Origin: Strix aluco
Taxonomy: Eukaryota; Chordata; Aves; Strigiformes; Strigidae
Length of the DNA: 64,000 nucleotides
Direction of reading: 5' to 3'
NCBI RefSeq assembly: GCF_031877795.1
Contig: NC_133932.1
Span: forward strand, 18,230,180 to 18,294,179
Shown: positions 46,901 to 58,023 of the stretch, in pieces
How positions within the stretch are numbered: position 1 is the stretch's first letter
Layout of the letters: each line of letters starts with the position of its first letter
Position numbers and translations under genes: made by a program
The notes under the pieces: generated by a model
Told to the model about the DNA's origin: nothing
Databases searched by the model: none
What the model saw: only the letters and a program-made list of their open reading frames with translations

Positions 46901-49900
46901 GGCCAGTGCTCCCGGAGCCTGCCCTGCCCTGCCCTGCCCTGCCTGCAGCGCGGTGCTGAGTGCTGCGGCGGGACGGGACGGGACGGGACGGGACGGGCAG
47001 GGAGCCGGCAGCTGGAGCCAGGGCTCTGGCTCAGCGGCTCCGGCTCGCAGTCTCCTGAGAGCCAGCGGGACAGCGGGACAGCCCCGCCCAGCCCTCGCCC
47101 TGCCCTCCTCCAGGCTGCGAGCAGCAGCAGAGGGAGGCTCCCTGTCCCGCAGAATCACGTCCAGCGGCCGCTGCCCAGCGGGTGTCCTTGCTCGTCCGGG
47201 TGACGTCCGTCCTCCCTTGGGGTGCCCGACCTGCGGGGTGACACTCAGGGAACAAGGGAGCACGGCTCCTCCCGGCTCTGGCCGAGGAGCAGGGACCCAT
47301 CTGCCCGGCTCTGGGGACAGAGCTCAGGCAGGCAGCACCTCGAGTGCTCAGCACTGTCGAAGGGTCCCGAGCACTCAGCTCTCTCCTGCTGCAGTGTGAT
47401 GGGCACCGATTTCCTCTGGCCAAAGGGCAGCAGCAACAGCATCCTCAGTTGTGCAGACGTGCCGGTCCAGGAGAAAAGAAGGCCCTCCCTGCCCTTCGTT
47501 CCCAAACTTACCTGGTGAGTGGCAAAGTCCGCCTCCACTGGTAGACGGGGCTGTTGGAGGCCCTTGCTTGGGGTCAGCCTGCAAGAAGCAGGCTGCACTT
47601 AGAGAGCATCCCCGCGGCAGAAAGGGCCACCAGCAAGCGGCCACCCGGCACCAGCAGCCTGAGGGCGGCAGAGCGGGGACCCTCTGCCCTCCCACGCTCT
47701 CTACCTCACGTGGCAGGTTTCCTCCCAGCACCACCAGCAAGGACATGCGGCGTTCCTGGTAGCTCCCCAACCCTCTCTGCACCCAGGCTGGCACCGCGGG
47801 ACCCTCCCTCCCTCCTGCACAGGCTCACCCCACTCGCCGCACAGCCCTGGCACCCCGGCACAGCCAGAGGTGGGTGAAAGGCAGCCGTTCTCACCTCTGT
47901 CTGGCCCTCCATCAGCCTCTCCAGGCTCCTGGCGCTGAATGTCCTCCACTGGGCAGGAGAGAAAGAGTGGAAGGAGGTGAGCAGCGATGCCTCTGCTGCT
48001 CGGCTGGAGGGCCAGTGCTCGGGGACAGCGGCCAGACTAGAGAGACACTCACTCCATGGCGTCGGCTCAGCTCCTTCTGCAGGAGTTTGATGGACGGGAC
48101 GTTGGTCACTCGGGCTCCCGTGGCTCCTTCGGGTGTCCTGTCACCAGGAAAGGACAGGGAGAAAGCTGGCTGAGCCCCAAGCCACCTCTTTTCCCTTGTC
48201 AGGCAGCTCTGCCCGAGAGCTGCCCACAGCCGCAGCGGCAGCTCTCCCCACCCGGGGAGCTGTGTTCCCCCATCCGGCCGCGCCTGAAGCACCCCCCTAG
48301 CTTACCCCAGCAGCTTGCCCAGCCACAGCTGCTTCAGTGCCCGGGAGCTGCAGAAAGAGAGGAGAACCAGCATCAGGCCCCGCTGCCCCCCAGCCCCTGG
48401 GCCCCTGCACAGCCTTGCCCCTTGGGAAGGGCTGAGGGGCAGCACGAGGCCCCGTGGGGCAGGACAGGGGTGCTGCCCAAGCCCTGGCTCCCTCGTTGCT
48501 GCCAGAGCAGCTGCTCCTGCCCTTCCCTTCTGGGGACCAAAAGGCGACCAGGGGATGCAGGATGTGGGAACGCATCCCCATCCCTCCCTGCCCAGGCTCT
48601 GCATGGAGGGCAGAGGCCATTCACAGGGTGGCGTGGGCATGGTTGGGACCCTCTCCTGCCCAGCCGTGGGACGTGGCACCACGACTCACCCGAAAGTGGC
48701 AACACAGGTGCCGCTGGGCCAGATGAGGAGGATGGAGGTCCCGTCCTCATCGCTGCCTTCCTCCTCCTCCTCCTCTTTGATGTCCCCCGCTGTCTCCTTC
48801 CCGCTGCTCAGCACCCACAGCTGGTCCAGGGCCAGGCGGAGCTGTGGGCGCAGGGTGGTGCCACGTCTGTGGAGAAGAGAGACAGGCAGTGAGCCGGAGG
48901 TGGCCGCCTTGGGGTGCCCCCGGGCAGAGCCCTGCCCCCCACCTGCCCTTGTGTGGTGGTTTAGGCCCTGCCGGGACCAGAGACCACATTGCCACTGCCC
49001 CTCCCCCACCCTCCGACCGGAACGGGGCAGGGAGTGAAATACAAACCCCGGGGTTGCGATAACGAGACGTTTAATACAACAATGCAACAACAACAAACCA
49101 AACAACAACAAGAACGATAACAATAGCAATAACAGTAATAACAATAAACAGAACAAGGGATATAGCGATACAGCAGTGAGGAGAGCGACCCCACACCACG
49201 CGTTTACCAGCTGAGCAATCCCACACCACTGAGGGATCTTCTGAGAGGCCGGGTAAGGGAGACAATTGCTCAACCTCCTCCAGGGCAGCTATACCAAAGG
49301 CTCACCAGTACTCTCTTGGGTCTTTAAATTACCCTCTCCTGAGGTAATCTATACCTAGGATGCACGGGGCATCTGGGCCAGTCACAATGGGGTGCTTACG
49401 CCAGTCCTTCCCAGTTAAGCTTACTTCAGCTTCTAATAGGGTCAGCTGTTGGGACCCCCCTGTCACTCCGGAGAGACAGATGGGTTCAACCCCACTGTAT
49501 GGCATCAGGGTGCACTGTGCACCAGTATCTACCAAGGCCTTATATTCTCGTGGGTCTGATGTGCCAGGCCATCGGATCCACACCGTCCAGTAAATCCGAT
49601 TATCCCTTTCCTCCACCTGGCTGGAGGCAGGGCCCCTCTAATCCTGCTCAGCATCACTCACTTGTTGTAAGAGCGACTCCTGCAAGAATGACTCACTTGT
49701 CCCCTCAAGACGGTCAGACATAATGTTGGCCATTCTATTCTGTCTGGGGGATTTCCGACTGGACACTGGAGCTGCATCTCTCTTGGAAGACTCCCCTTTC
49801 ATGGTGGTCTTCCCTTTCAGCTGCTGTACTCGTGCAGCTAGGGCGAGAGTGGGCTGTCCATCCCACCTCCTCGTGTTTTCCCCATGGTCGCGGAGGAAGA

Positions 49901-52900
49901 ACCACAGGGTGCCCTGTGGTGTGTACCTTCCACTGCCCTTCTCTTGGGTGGGGAAACGCCTGCTTCTAATGGCTGAGACATCGGCCCGTGCAGGTGGAAT
50001 GTAGGACATGTCCTCTTCCACTTTCTGGAGCCTCTGAGACAGTTCCCTTACAGCTGAAACCCAGGCATGTTGGGAGGAAGGGAGATTTCCCTCATATTGC
50101 TGGAGCTGGCCAATCACTTCGTCCACTGTTTCAGTCTGGGTGTCTTGCCACCAGGACGCTACTGCTAGTGCTTTGGAATGTGCCTCTGGTGCACTTTGCA
50201 GGAACTTCCGCCACATCAGCTGTGTGCAAGGGGCCTGATCTGGATCCGTGGGTGACCGCTCATCATTCAGATCACCATAAACCATGTCAAACACAGCCAA
50301 TTCCCTGAGGTTCTGAATGCCTTTCTCCATGTTGGTCCCCTTGCCTAACCGACATAGAACATCATCCTTGTAGGGGTACCTCTCCCTTACACTGAGCAGG
50401 AGTCGCCTCCAAAGGCTGAGGGTATGAGCCTGTATCCCTATTGCCTTGTCAATACCAGCCTCCCTGGCTAAAGATCCCAGCTGCTTGGCCTCTCTCCCCT
50501 CCAATTCCAAAACACCAGCTCCACGATGCCAGCATCGGAGCAGACAGGTTCAAATTTGCTCGCCTGGAAGGCAGCTGAAATCCTTCCGCATATCTCGCAA
50601 CTCACTCAGGGATAGAGATCGGATGGTTACCTCCGGCTCTTCCTCCTGTTCTCGTGATGGGCGTGGTTCATCATCACCCTGTACACTGCGAGGGGATTTT
50701 TTGGTATATTTGGTTTTCTGTATCGGGGCGACTCATACTGGCACTGCTTGTCCCTCTGGCCCAGCTGCTGTGCTGGTGGAGGCGACTGGTACTGCCACTG
50801 CCTGTCCCCCTGGCCCAGCTGCTGTGCTAGTGGAGGTGACTGGTACTGGCACTGGCTGTCCTTCTGTCCCAGCTGCTGTGCTAGTGGAGGTGACTCGTAC
50901 TGGCACTGCCTGTCCCTCTGGCCCAGCTGCTGTGCTAGTGGAGGCAACTAGTACTGGCACTGCCTGTCCCCCTTGCCCAGCTGCTGTGCTAGTGGAGGCT
51001 ACTGGTATTGGCACTGCCTGTCCCCCTGGCCCAGCTGCTCTGCTGGTGGTGGTGACTGGTACTGGCACTGCCTGTCCCTCTGGCCCAGCTGCTGTGCTGG
51101 TGGAGGTGACTGCTACTGGCACTGCCTGTCACTCTGGCGCAGCTGCTGTGCTAGTGGAGGCGACTGGTACTGGCACTGCCTGTCACTCTGGCCCAGCTGC
51201 TGTGCTGGTGGAGGTGACTGGTACTGGTACTGCCTGTCCCCCTGGCCAAGCTGCTGTGCTAGTGGAGGCGACTGGTACTGGCACTGCCTGTCACTCTGGC
51301 CCAGCTGCTGTGCTGGTGGAGGTGACTGGTACTGGCACTGGCTGTCCCTCTGTCCCAGCTGCTGTGCTAGTAGAAGCGACTGGTACTGGCACTGCCTGTC
51401 CCTCTGGCCCAACTGCTGTGCTAGTGGAGGCGACTGGTATTGGCACTGCCTGTCCCCCTTGCCCAGCTGCTCTGATGGTGGAGGTGACTGGTACTGGCAA
51501 TGCCTGTCACTCTGGCCCAACTGCTGTGCTAGTGGAGGTGACTGGTATTGGCACTGCCTTTCCCCCTGACCCAGCTGCTGTGCTGGTGGAGGTGACTGGT
51601 ACTGGCACTGCCTGTCACTCTGGCCCAGCTGCAGTGCTAGTAGTGGCGACTGATATTGGCACTGCCAGTCCCCCTTGCCCAGCTGCTGTGCTAGTGGAGG
51701 CGACTGGTATTGGCACTGCCTGTCCCCCTGGCCCAGCTGCTCTGCTGGTGGTGGTGACTGGTACTGGCACTGCCTGTCCCTCTGGCCCAGCTGCTGTGCT
51801 GGTGGAGGTGACTGGTATTGGCACTGCCTGTCCCCCTCTGGCCCAGCTGCTGTGCTGGTGGAGGTGACTGGTACTGGCACTGCCTGTCACTCTGTCCCAG
51901 CTGCTGTGCTAGTAGAGGCGACTGGTACTGGCACTGCCTGTCCCTCTGACCCAGCTGCTGTGCTGGTGGAGGTGACTGGTACTGGCACTGCCTGTCACTC
52001 TGGCCCAGCTGGTGTGCTGGTGGAGGCGACTGCTACTGGCACTGCCTGTCCCTCTGGCCCAGCTGCTGTGCTGGTGGAGGTGACTGGTACTGGCACTGCC
52101 TGACTCCCTGGCCCAGCTGCTGTGCTAGTGGAGGCAACTGCTACTGGCACTGCCTGTCCCTCTGGCCCAGCTGCTGTGCTGGTGGAGGTGACTGGTACTG
52201 CCACTGCCTGTCCCTCTGGCCCAGCTGCTGTGCTAGTGGAGGTGACTGGTACTGGCAGTGCCTGTCCCCCTGGCCCCGCTGCTGTACCAGTATGTTCCCT
52301 TTCAGATCCTGCAGCTCTTTCTCCCCCTTCAGGGCAGTGAACAGTAGTAAAGGTGACATGGTAAGCATGGGCAAGCCCCCAGCACATTGCAGTGTGTTGT
52401 GTCTCCCGGGGTTTGTCAGATTGGCAAGACACCTTTTTCAGATACTCCACCAGTTTATCAGGACTCTGCACTTGTTCGGGAGTGAAATCCCAAACCGTTG
52501 GAGGTGACCACTGAGTCAGGCACTTGCCCATCTTTTCCCACACACCTTGCCATTTATAACTATCTGCCCTCGGGGCAGGTTTCCGGGTGCTGCTGTCATT
52601 GGAGAAATACCGCATGGCCCAAAACAAGATCCGGCAGACATTCAGAAAGCATTGTGCCGCAAACACACTGGCCTGGGTGCTCCAAGGATAGCTAAAACTC
52701 TGAAAAACCGAGAGGATCTCTTCCCCTGGCTCACCCATAGAGGGGGTGAGACCCCTAACAAAAGCCCAGGCAGCAAACAGGTACCGGTTCACCCCCACAA
52801 GCACTGATGCAAGCCCATTATAAGCAGTCAGCAGCCAGTATAGCAAAATAAAACCCTTGACACATTTTCCACCGACAACAAACGCCAGCACTGGGAACAC

Positions 52901-53816
52901 ACAGCGGATATAAGGATTAATCCAGCCCCACCACGCAAGCAAGTTGGCCAGCATTGCAAATGTTCCTTATCAAACAATACAAATAAAAACAGAAAAATTG
53001 CACCTAACAGATTGCTCTAACACACCTTCTCCTTTTGTCCTTATCTCAACCCTCTCGTGCCCCATGCTGGGCGCCAAAAAGGCTGTGGTGGTTTAGGCCC
53101 CGCCGGGACCCGAGACCACGCTGCCGCTGCCCCTCCCCCACCCTCCGACCGGAACGGGGCAGGGAGTGAAATACAAACCCCGGGGTTGAGGTAAGGAGAG
53201 GTTTAATACCACAGTGCCACAGCAACAAACCGAACAACAGCAAGAACAAGAACAATAACAGTAATAACAAGAAACAGAACAAGGGATATAGCGATACAGC
53301 AGTGAGGAGAGCGACCCCACACCACGCCTTTACCAATCTTCCCGCGCTTGGGCGCCCGGACGTGAAGTCAGCATGGTATTGAATAACCCGGCTAGAGCTC
53401 CCTCCCCACTGCTGGGGAAACTTAACCCTATCCTAGCTGAACCAGGACACCTTGGGACAGACATTGGTGCATCCAGCACCAAGGGCCCAGGGCCTGGGGC
53501 TGGTGCCAGAGTGTCCCTGGCCTGGTGGCAGGGCCAGGGATGGGGGAAAGGCAGTGGGGCTCTGAGGGTCTTACCGCAACTTGGCGACGACCAGTTCCTC
53601 CTGGAGGAGGAGAAGGCGTCTCTCGCTCCTCCTGTGGCCCCGGGTCAGCCACACGTCCGTGCTCAGCACCGCCTCAGCGTCGGTGAGAGCCTCCCTGCAG
53701 AGCAGAGAGCGGTGGGCATGAGAAAGGCTGTGGCTGAGGGGCCCGGCCGTGCCCGCCCGTCCCCGAGCCCCGGGGGGAGCCTACCTGGAGTGCCAGCAGC
53801 AGTTGGCCTGGCCCAT
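43984..53816 (-). CDS. PH-RhoGAP protein, ARHGAP20/TAGAP-like, copy 3
   Basis: Full third copy. Exons in transcript order: 53785-53816, 53575-53694, then the copy 1 exons shifted by 34,664: 48690-48866, 48306-48347, 48053-48137, 47895-47948, 47705-47755, 47512-47578, 46669-46856, 46278-46439, 46084-46193, 45543-45738, 45239-45338, 44966-45111, 44294-44385 and 43984-44188. The frame is open with all motifs present. Private changes I noticed (near 46449, 46479 and 48252) fall in introns. One change at 53699 lies in the splice-acceptor tract before the second exon and turns CCGCAG into CTGCAG, which should still be a good acceptor. The retroviral intron is only 4,708 bases because the minisatellite is short. 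Confidence 0.8.
46970..46997. repeat. (GGGAC)n microsatellite, unit 3
   Basis: Same tract and repeat number as at 12306-12333. Confidence 0.85.
48952..53449 (-). mobile_element. Broken endogenous retrovirus in the RhoGAP intron (unit 3)
   Basis: Duplicate of the fossil in unit 1. Parts: 5' LTR 53084-53449, primer-binding site 53059-53076, gag N-terminal part about 52280-52954, minisatellite 50725-52270, gag C-terminal part 49638-50510, protease 49329-49616, partial 3' LTR from 48952. Same target duplication as the other copies. Defective in the same way. Confidence 0.88.
50725..52270. repeat. 54-base minisatellite, about 29 repeats (unit 3)
   Basis: The shortest of the three arrays, 1,546 bases, 54 periods fewer than unit 1 and 68 fewer than unit 2. 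The first repeats next to the gag C-terminal part and the last repeats next to the gag N-terminal part match the other arrays, so the length change is internal. Confidence 0.97.
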
Positions 53817-54060
53817 CCTGCCCGGGACAGGAGGACCCCTCGCTCTGCACCAAGGATGTGGCCCAGCTGGCCACAGCGAGGATGGGAAGCAGGGTGCCGG
53901 TGCCGGGAAGCGCTGTTCGGCCAGACCCTGCCTCCTCCCAGAGCTGCTCCGTGCCAGCACAGCCCCGTGCTGCCGGCTCTGGTGGCTGCTGGCTCCAAAA
54001 TGGCCGACGCTGGGAGCCCAACGGAAAGTGGGCGGGGCCTCGTGCTGGGGGTTCTCTCCA
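53817..54060 (-). promoter_or_regulatory. Possible promoter of RhoGAP gene copy 3
   Basis: Duplicate of 22067-22310, with the YY1-like motif at 53995-54010 and the GC box at 54030-54039. Confidence 0.35.
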
Positions 54061-54229
54061 GCATGGCCCTGGCTGTCTTGCCCCGGGCAGCCCAGAGCAG
54101 GGCAGAGCAGAGGGGAAGCACCCCCTCCCTCCGCCTGCTGCCAGTGGTCTGCCTGCTGCAGCCCGGGATGCAGTTCGCCCCCAATGCCCCAGGGGTACTT
54201 TGCTGGCTCCAAGTTGCTCAACTTCGGGT

Positions 54230-54510
54230 CCACCATCACCCCAGGGCTCTGCACAGCTGCTTTCCAGCTGGGTCTCCCCCAGCACATACAGCTCCAGGGG
54301 CTTGTTCCTCCCCAGGTCCAGGACTTTGCTCTTCCCTCTTCCCCTTCTTCAACGACAGGAAGCTCCTGGCAGCCCCTTTCTCCAGCCTGTCAAGGTCCCT
54401 CTGGTTGGCAACACAACCCTCGGCTGCAGGAGCCTCTCCTCCCAGTCATGTGCCTTCTGCAAGCTGTCTGAGGGTGTGCTCTGCCCCATCATCCGGATCA
54501 CTGAATGTGG
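54230..54510 (-). mobile_element. Degenerate CR1 LINE fragment (unit 3)
   Basis: Duplicate of the fragment at 22480-22760. Confidence 0.7.
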
Positions 54511-54581
54511 ACAGGGCGCGCATCATGCCGCGCAGGGCTTTGTCACAGAATGATCAGAAATTGAGGGGGAAGATCCACTTT

Positions 54582-54604
54582 TGTGTGTGTGTGTGTGTGT
54601 GTGT
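54582..54604. repeat. (TG)n microsatellite at the end of unit 3
   Basis: TG run just before the junction with unit 4. Confidence 0.95.
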
Positions 54605-54619
54605 ATTATAAATATGGTG

Positions 54620-56082
54620 CTTCTCCCTGTCATCCCTTCAAGCCATTAAAAGGTGCACAGGCTCTCTCGTTTTTCATTTGAATGTCACACCTCTTCTTAG
54701 TACTGACCTTACGTGCAACGTTGTATCGGGCTGTACTCTCGCATAGACTGTTGGATAGTACCTAGCCTAGATTAGTAGAGAGCAGATTAATCTGCATTAC
54801 CGGTGCTAACACCAGTGACGGGAGGTTGCATCTGGCTGTTCAGCCAAAGGATAAAAATCAAAGGTGTCTCTTGAACTCAGTGGGCTATTGACTGAATTCA
54901 TCACGCTCAAAAAACAAAAGCTACAGGAGAAAGGCATATTCTATCTTGACTGCTACAATGCATGTTTTAGGAGGTATGAAGATAAACCCTCCGTGCCCCT
55001 CCGCCCACCCCCTTCCAAGAAAAAGGACTAGAGAAAAAAGATGCAACTTCTAGAGCAATGAGGCTTTTAATAGCCAAGTAAATTTCCCTGTATCATGCCC
55101 ATTCAATGAGCTACTTTGTCTGACACTCTGCCTTACTCGGTACCAGCATAAGACTCTTCCAGGAAATATTAAACAAACAAAAAAAAAAAAATATTGCTGT
55201 ACAGCCAGTTGCCTGCGTTACGCTATGGAAGATGTAGAATTCCTCTCTGATCCACAACTTTCCACCTACAAGCAAAACCGTAGTGAAGCTTTCCTCCATT
55301 TCCAATGCGCTCTGATGGCTCTTCCCCAGGGAAAGCCTTTCCTCTGTCACTCTGGGGGCATAGCTGGTCATAGGCAAGGCAAGCCCCGAGCCCCACGCAC
55401 CATCCGAGGCCACCACCGTCCTCCTGTAGCCGTGAGCAAGATCTCAAACTCCTTTTCCGCTGCAGGAGAAGAGTTGTTAATAGAAATGGATGCACATGGC
55501 ACAGTCTGTTCCAGAACAGTCACAGCTGTTCAAAGCTTTCCGTGCCCTGGATTGGGGGGTTTCAGGACCAGCTCCTGGGTCAGCTTGCACCGAGGCTAGC
55601 GACAGCTGTGCTTCATGCAGGTAACTCAGGTTTAACCCTTTGTCCCCTGACCATCCCCACAGGTCCAGCAGCATAGAAAGTCACAGTGGGCTGCGTTGGA
55701 GCAACCTGCTCCGCTGGACTTGTGGCAAATGTTGCGTCTGCATCCCTGCCCTTCTGTTCTCCCTGTAGGGTCCTGGTCAATACAACAAGCTGCTCTCCCT
55801 GGAAATGACCATCGTGGCGAAAGACAGGCTCCACTGTGAGCCACGACCTTCACCCACCGAGCAGCCAGCACAGCCAGGGACACGTTTGTGCGAAAGTCCC
55901 TTCTCATGGCAAAAAGGGGATCCATAGTCAGCTTTGGATGTCGTGTGTCTGGTGTAACTGTTGATACTGCGCAATGCCTTGGTTAAAATAGAAGCGACGA
56001 AGAGAGTTAAAAACCTGCCCTTTTCAGGAAAAATGCAGGAAATCGGCATCTTTTGGCTATTTTACACTCCAACAAGAAAGAT
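54620..56082. other. Unassigned stretch of unit 4
   Basis: Equivalent of 5917-7378, with the same longer A-run as in unit 3. No gene recognised. Confidence 0.5.
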
Positions 56083-57029
56083 TGTGGGCCCGTGTTTTGC
56101 TGATTAGGGATACCAATCAAACTCAGACACCAGAGTGAAAAGAGCAGGCGTATTTTACTGGAAATAGCTAAATCATGTAACAGAATAATACAGAAAACAT
56201 ACAACAAGAAAAGACAGAATAGTGCACTTAAACAAACAGGAAAATACAGGGTAATGCATCAAATCGTTACTACACGAGAGAGAGAATAGTGATTAAGAAA
56301 GATCCATCACCACTTGCATATGTTACCATCATCCAGATCCGCAGTCGCCGGGGAGCCCCGGTTACAGCGAGGATTTGGAGAGCCTTTCCCGGCAAGTGGG
56401 AAATCCTACGCGGTGCGTCCACCCGTAGGTGAGGCTTCCAAAGTCGCTGTGAGCGGGTCCCGCCTTATATACCCCCAAATCAGCAAGCCAGAATAACTGG
56501 CACCTTTGTTTTGAGCGGAACATCTGGTTTCACTCTCACATTAGATTCCCCCGGAGCCTGGCCAGGGCTCAAGGGAGAAGCTAAGGGAGTTTCCCTGCTT
56601 ATCTAATTTATTTATGTTCTTTTTAGAACAAGGCCACACGTCTGGTCCCAAGGCCGGACAGCAGGCTTCATGGCCTTGTTAACTTACCTGTACGCAAAAA
56701 AGAAGATACATACATTCAGGATAGACATGTTTTCATTACATTCATCATCAGTCAGGAGTCTATGATATCTAAGCTACATCTTTCATTAATGAGCATACAT
56801 ATTTCGTTAATGACTACATACTAAGTTAGCAGCTTTGGCTCGGGGCCTGTGGTTCAGGCTTCAATACTTCAACACTTTAGCACTTTTTACATCAGGATAG
56901 GCGGTTTGTTATAACCTAGTACAATACCTACTAGCACAACGGTTATCAGTTACAAAATATACAGGATTCATCTATAGGTCAACTCTGGCTTGGGCCTATT
57001 GTCCAAGCCTTAGCACTTCAGCCCGGTGG
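56083..57029 (-). mobile_element. Solo LTR (unit 4)
   Basis: Same solo LTR as in the other units, with the TATATAA box at 56465-56471. Confidence 0.6.
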
Positions 57030-57393
57030 TTAATGCTTTAAGGGAAGTTCAGCACGTTGGGAAAAGGGATATAAGACCACTCTTCTGGACACTGTCTGGA
57101 CTGGGCTAGGCTGGGCTTGGAGAGCCTGGGAGGGTCCCCGGGGTCCCAGCTTTCCTGCAGTGCTGACTGTGGCGGCTGCGGCCTGTTCTTTCCTGCCGTG
57201 CTGACTGCACCCACCTGGTGGGGCTGTCCTTGGGAAGGGCACCAGAGCTGAAAAAGCCCCTGGTAGAGGGGCGGGGAGAAGCTCTTCTCCAGAGATTTGC
57301 CAGAAACTCTCCAGAGCATCCCTTTTCCAGCGCATGAGATGCTCTGTGTGACAAGGGAAGGTGCCCATTAGTCCACAGTCCTGGGCAAGCGGG

Positions 57394-57480
57394 TCTAGGT
57401 GACCCTGCTTGAGCAGGCAGGTTGGACCAGAGGACCTTCACAGGTCCCTCCCAGCCTCAGCTGTTCTATGGGATTCTGTG
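57394..57480 (+). mobile_element. CR1 LINE 3'-end fragment (unit 4)
   Basis: Duplicate of the fragment at 8690-8776. Confidence 0.85.
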
Positions 57481-57649
57481 CTTCGTTTGACTCCTCAAGC
57501 ACCTGAACTCAGCCCCGATGCCTGCTGGAAAGGATTCTGGCGCAAGGGATGATGATCCCAAACTCCTCCACTAGGATTCATCCCAAAACAACTTCTACCT
57601 AGTCCAGAATATCGTATGGCACACACAGTCAGAAGGGAGAAAATGTCCT

Positions 57650-57655
57650 TTTATT
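57650..57655 (-). terminator. Poly(A) signal AATAAA for RhoGAP gene copy 4
   Basis: Duplicate of the AATAAA at 8946-8951, downstream of the copy 4 stop codon. Confidence 0.5.
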
Positions 57656-58023
57656 GTGGACATCCAGTGCAGGAGCCCAGGAGTCACAGGGGTTCAACCA
57701 GTAACAAGAAATCAGCACCTACAACGACAGAGCCAGAAAGCACTGGTAAAGCCACAAAGGCAGGAACAGGCATGGCTTGGTTCCCCTTTCTTTGGGAAAC
57801 ACAGTTGACAAGGAATTGTTGATATCCCAGAAGAGAGCTACTGCTGGCCTTAGCTCCGGGGTGGCTCTGGCACCTTATCCCCTCTAAGGTAATGCCCTTA
57901 GAGAGCTGTGCATGTGCAGAGGTGCACAGTGCCCCTGTGCCACACAGCAGGGCTCCCCTGGGGAGCTGCCACGGGGTTATTTCCAAACCCTGCATAGCAC
58001 CATCCCTCGCCGTCCCTTGCCAG

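Larger units (their letters stand above)
40580..54619. repeat. Segmental duplication unit 3 (14,040 bases)
   Basis: Third copy. It is 3,670 bases shorter than unit 2, which corresponds to 68 fewer 54-base repeats. It shares with unit 4 a longer A-run near 41132-41152 and a GGGCTATTG variant near 40845, both absent from units 1 and 2. It also has private variants, for instance near 46449 and 48252. Confidence 0.97.
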
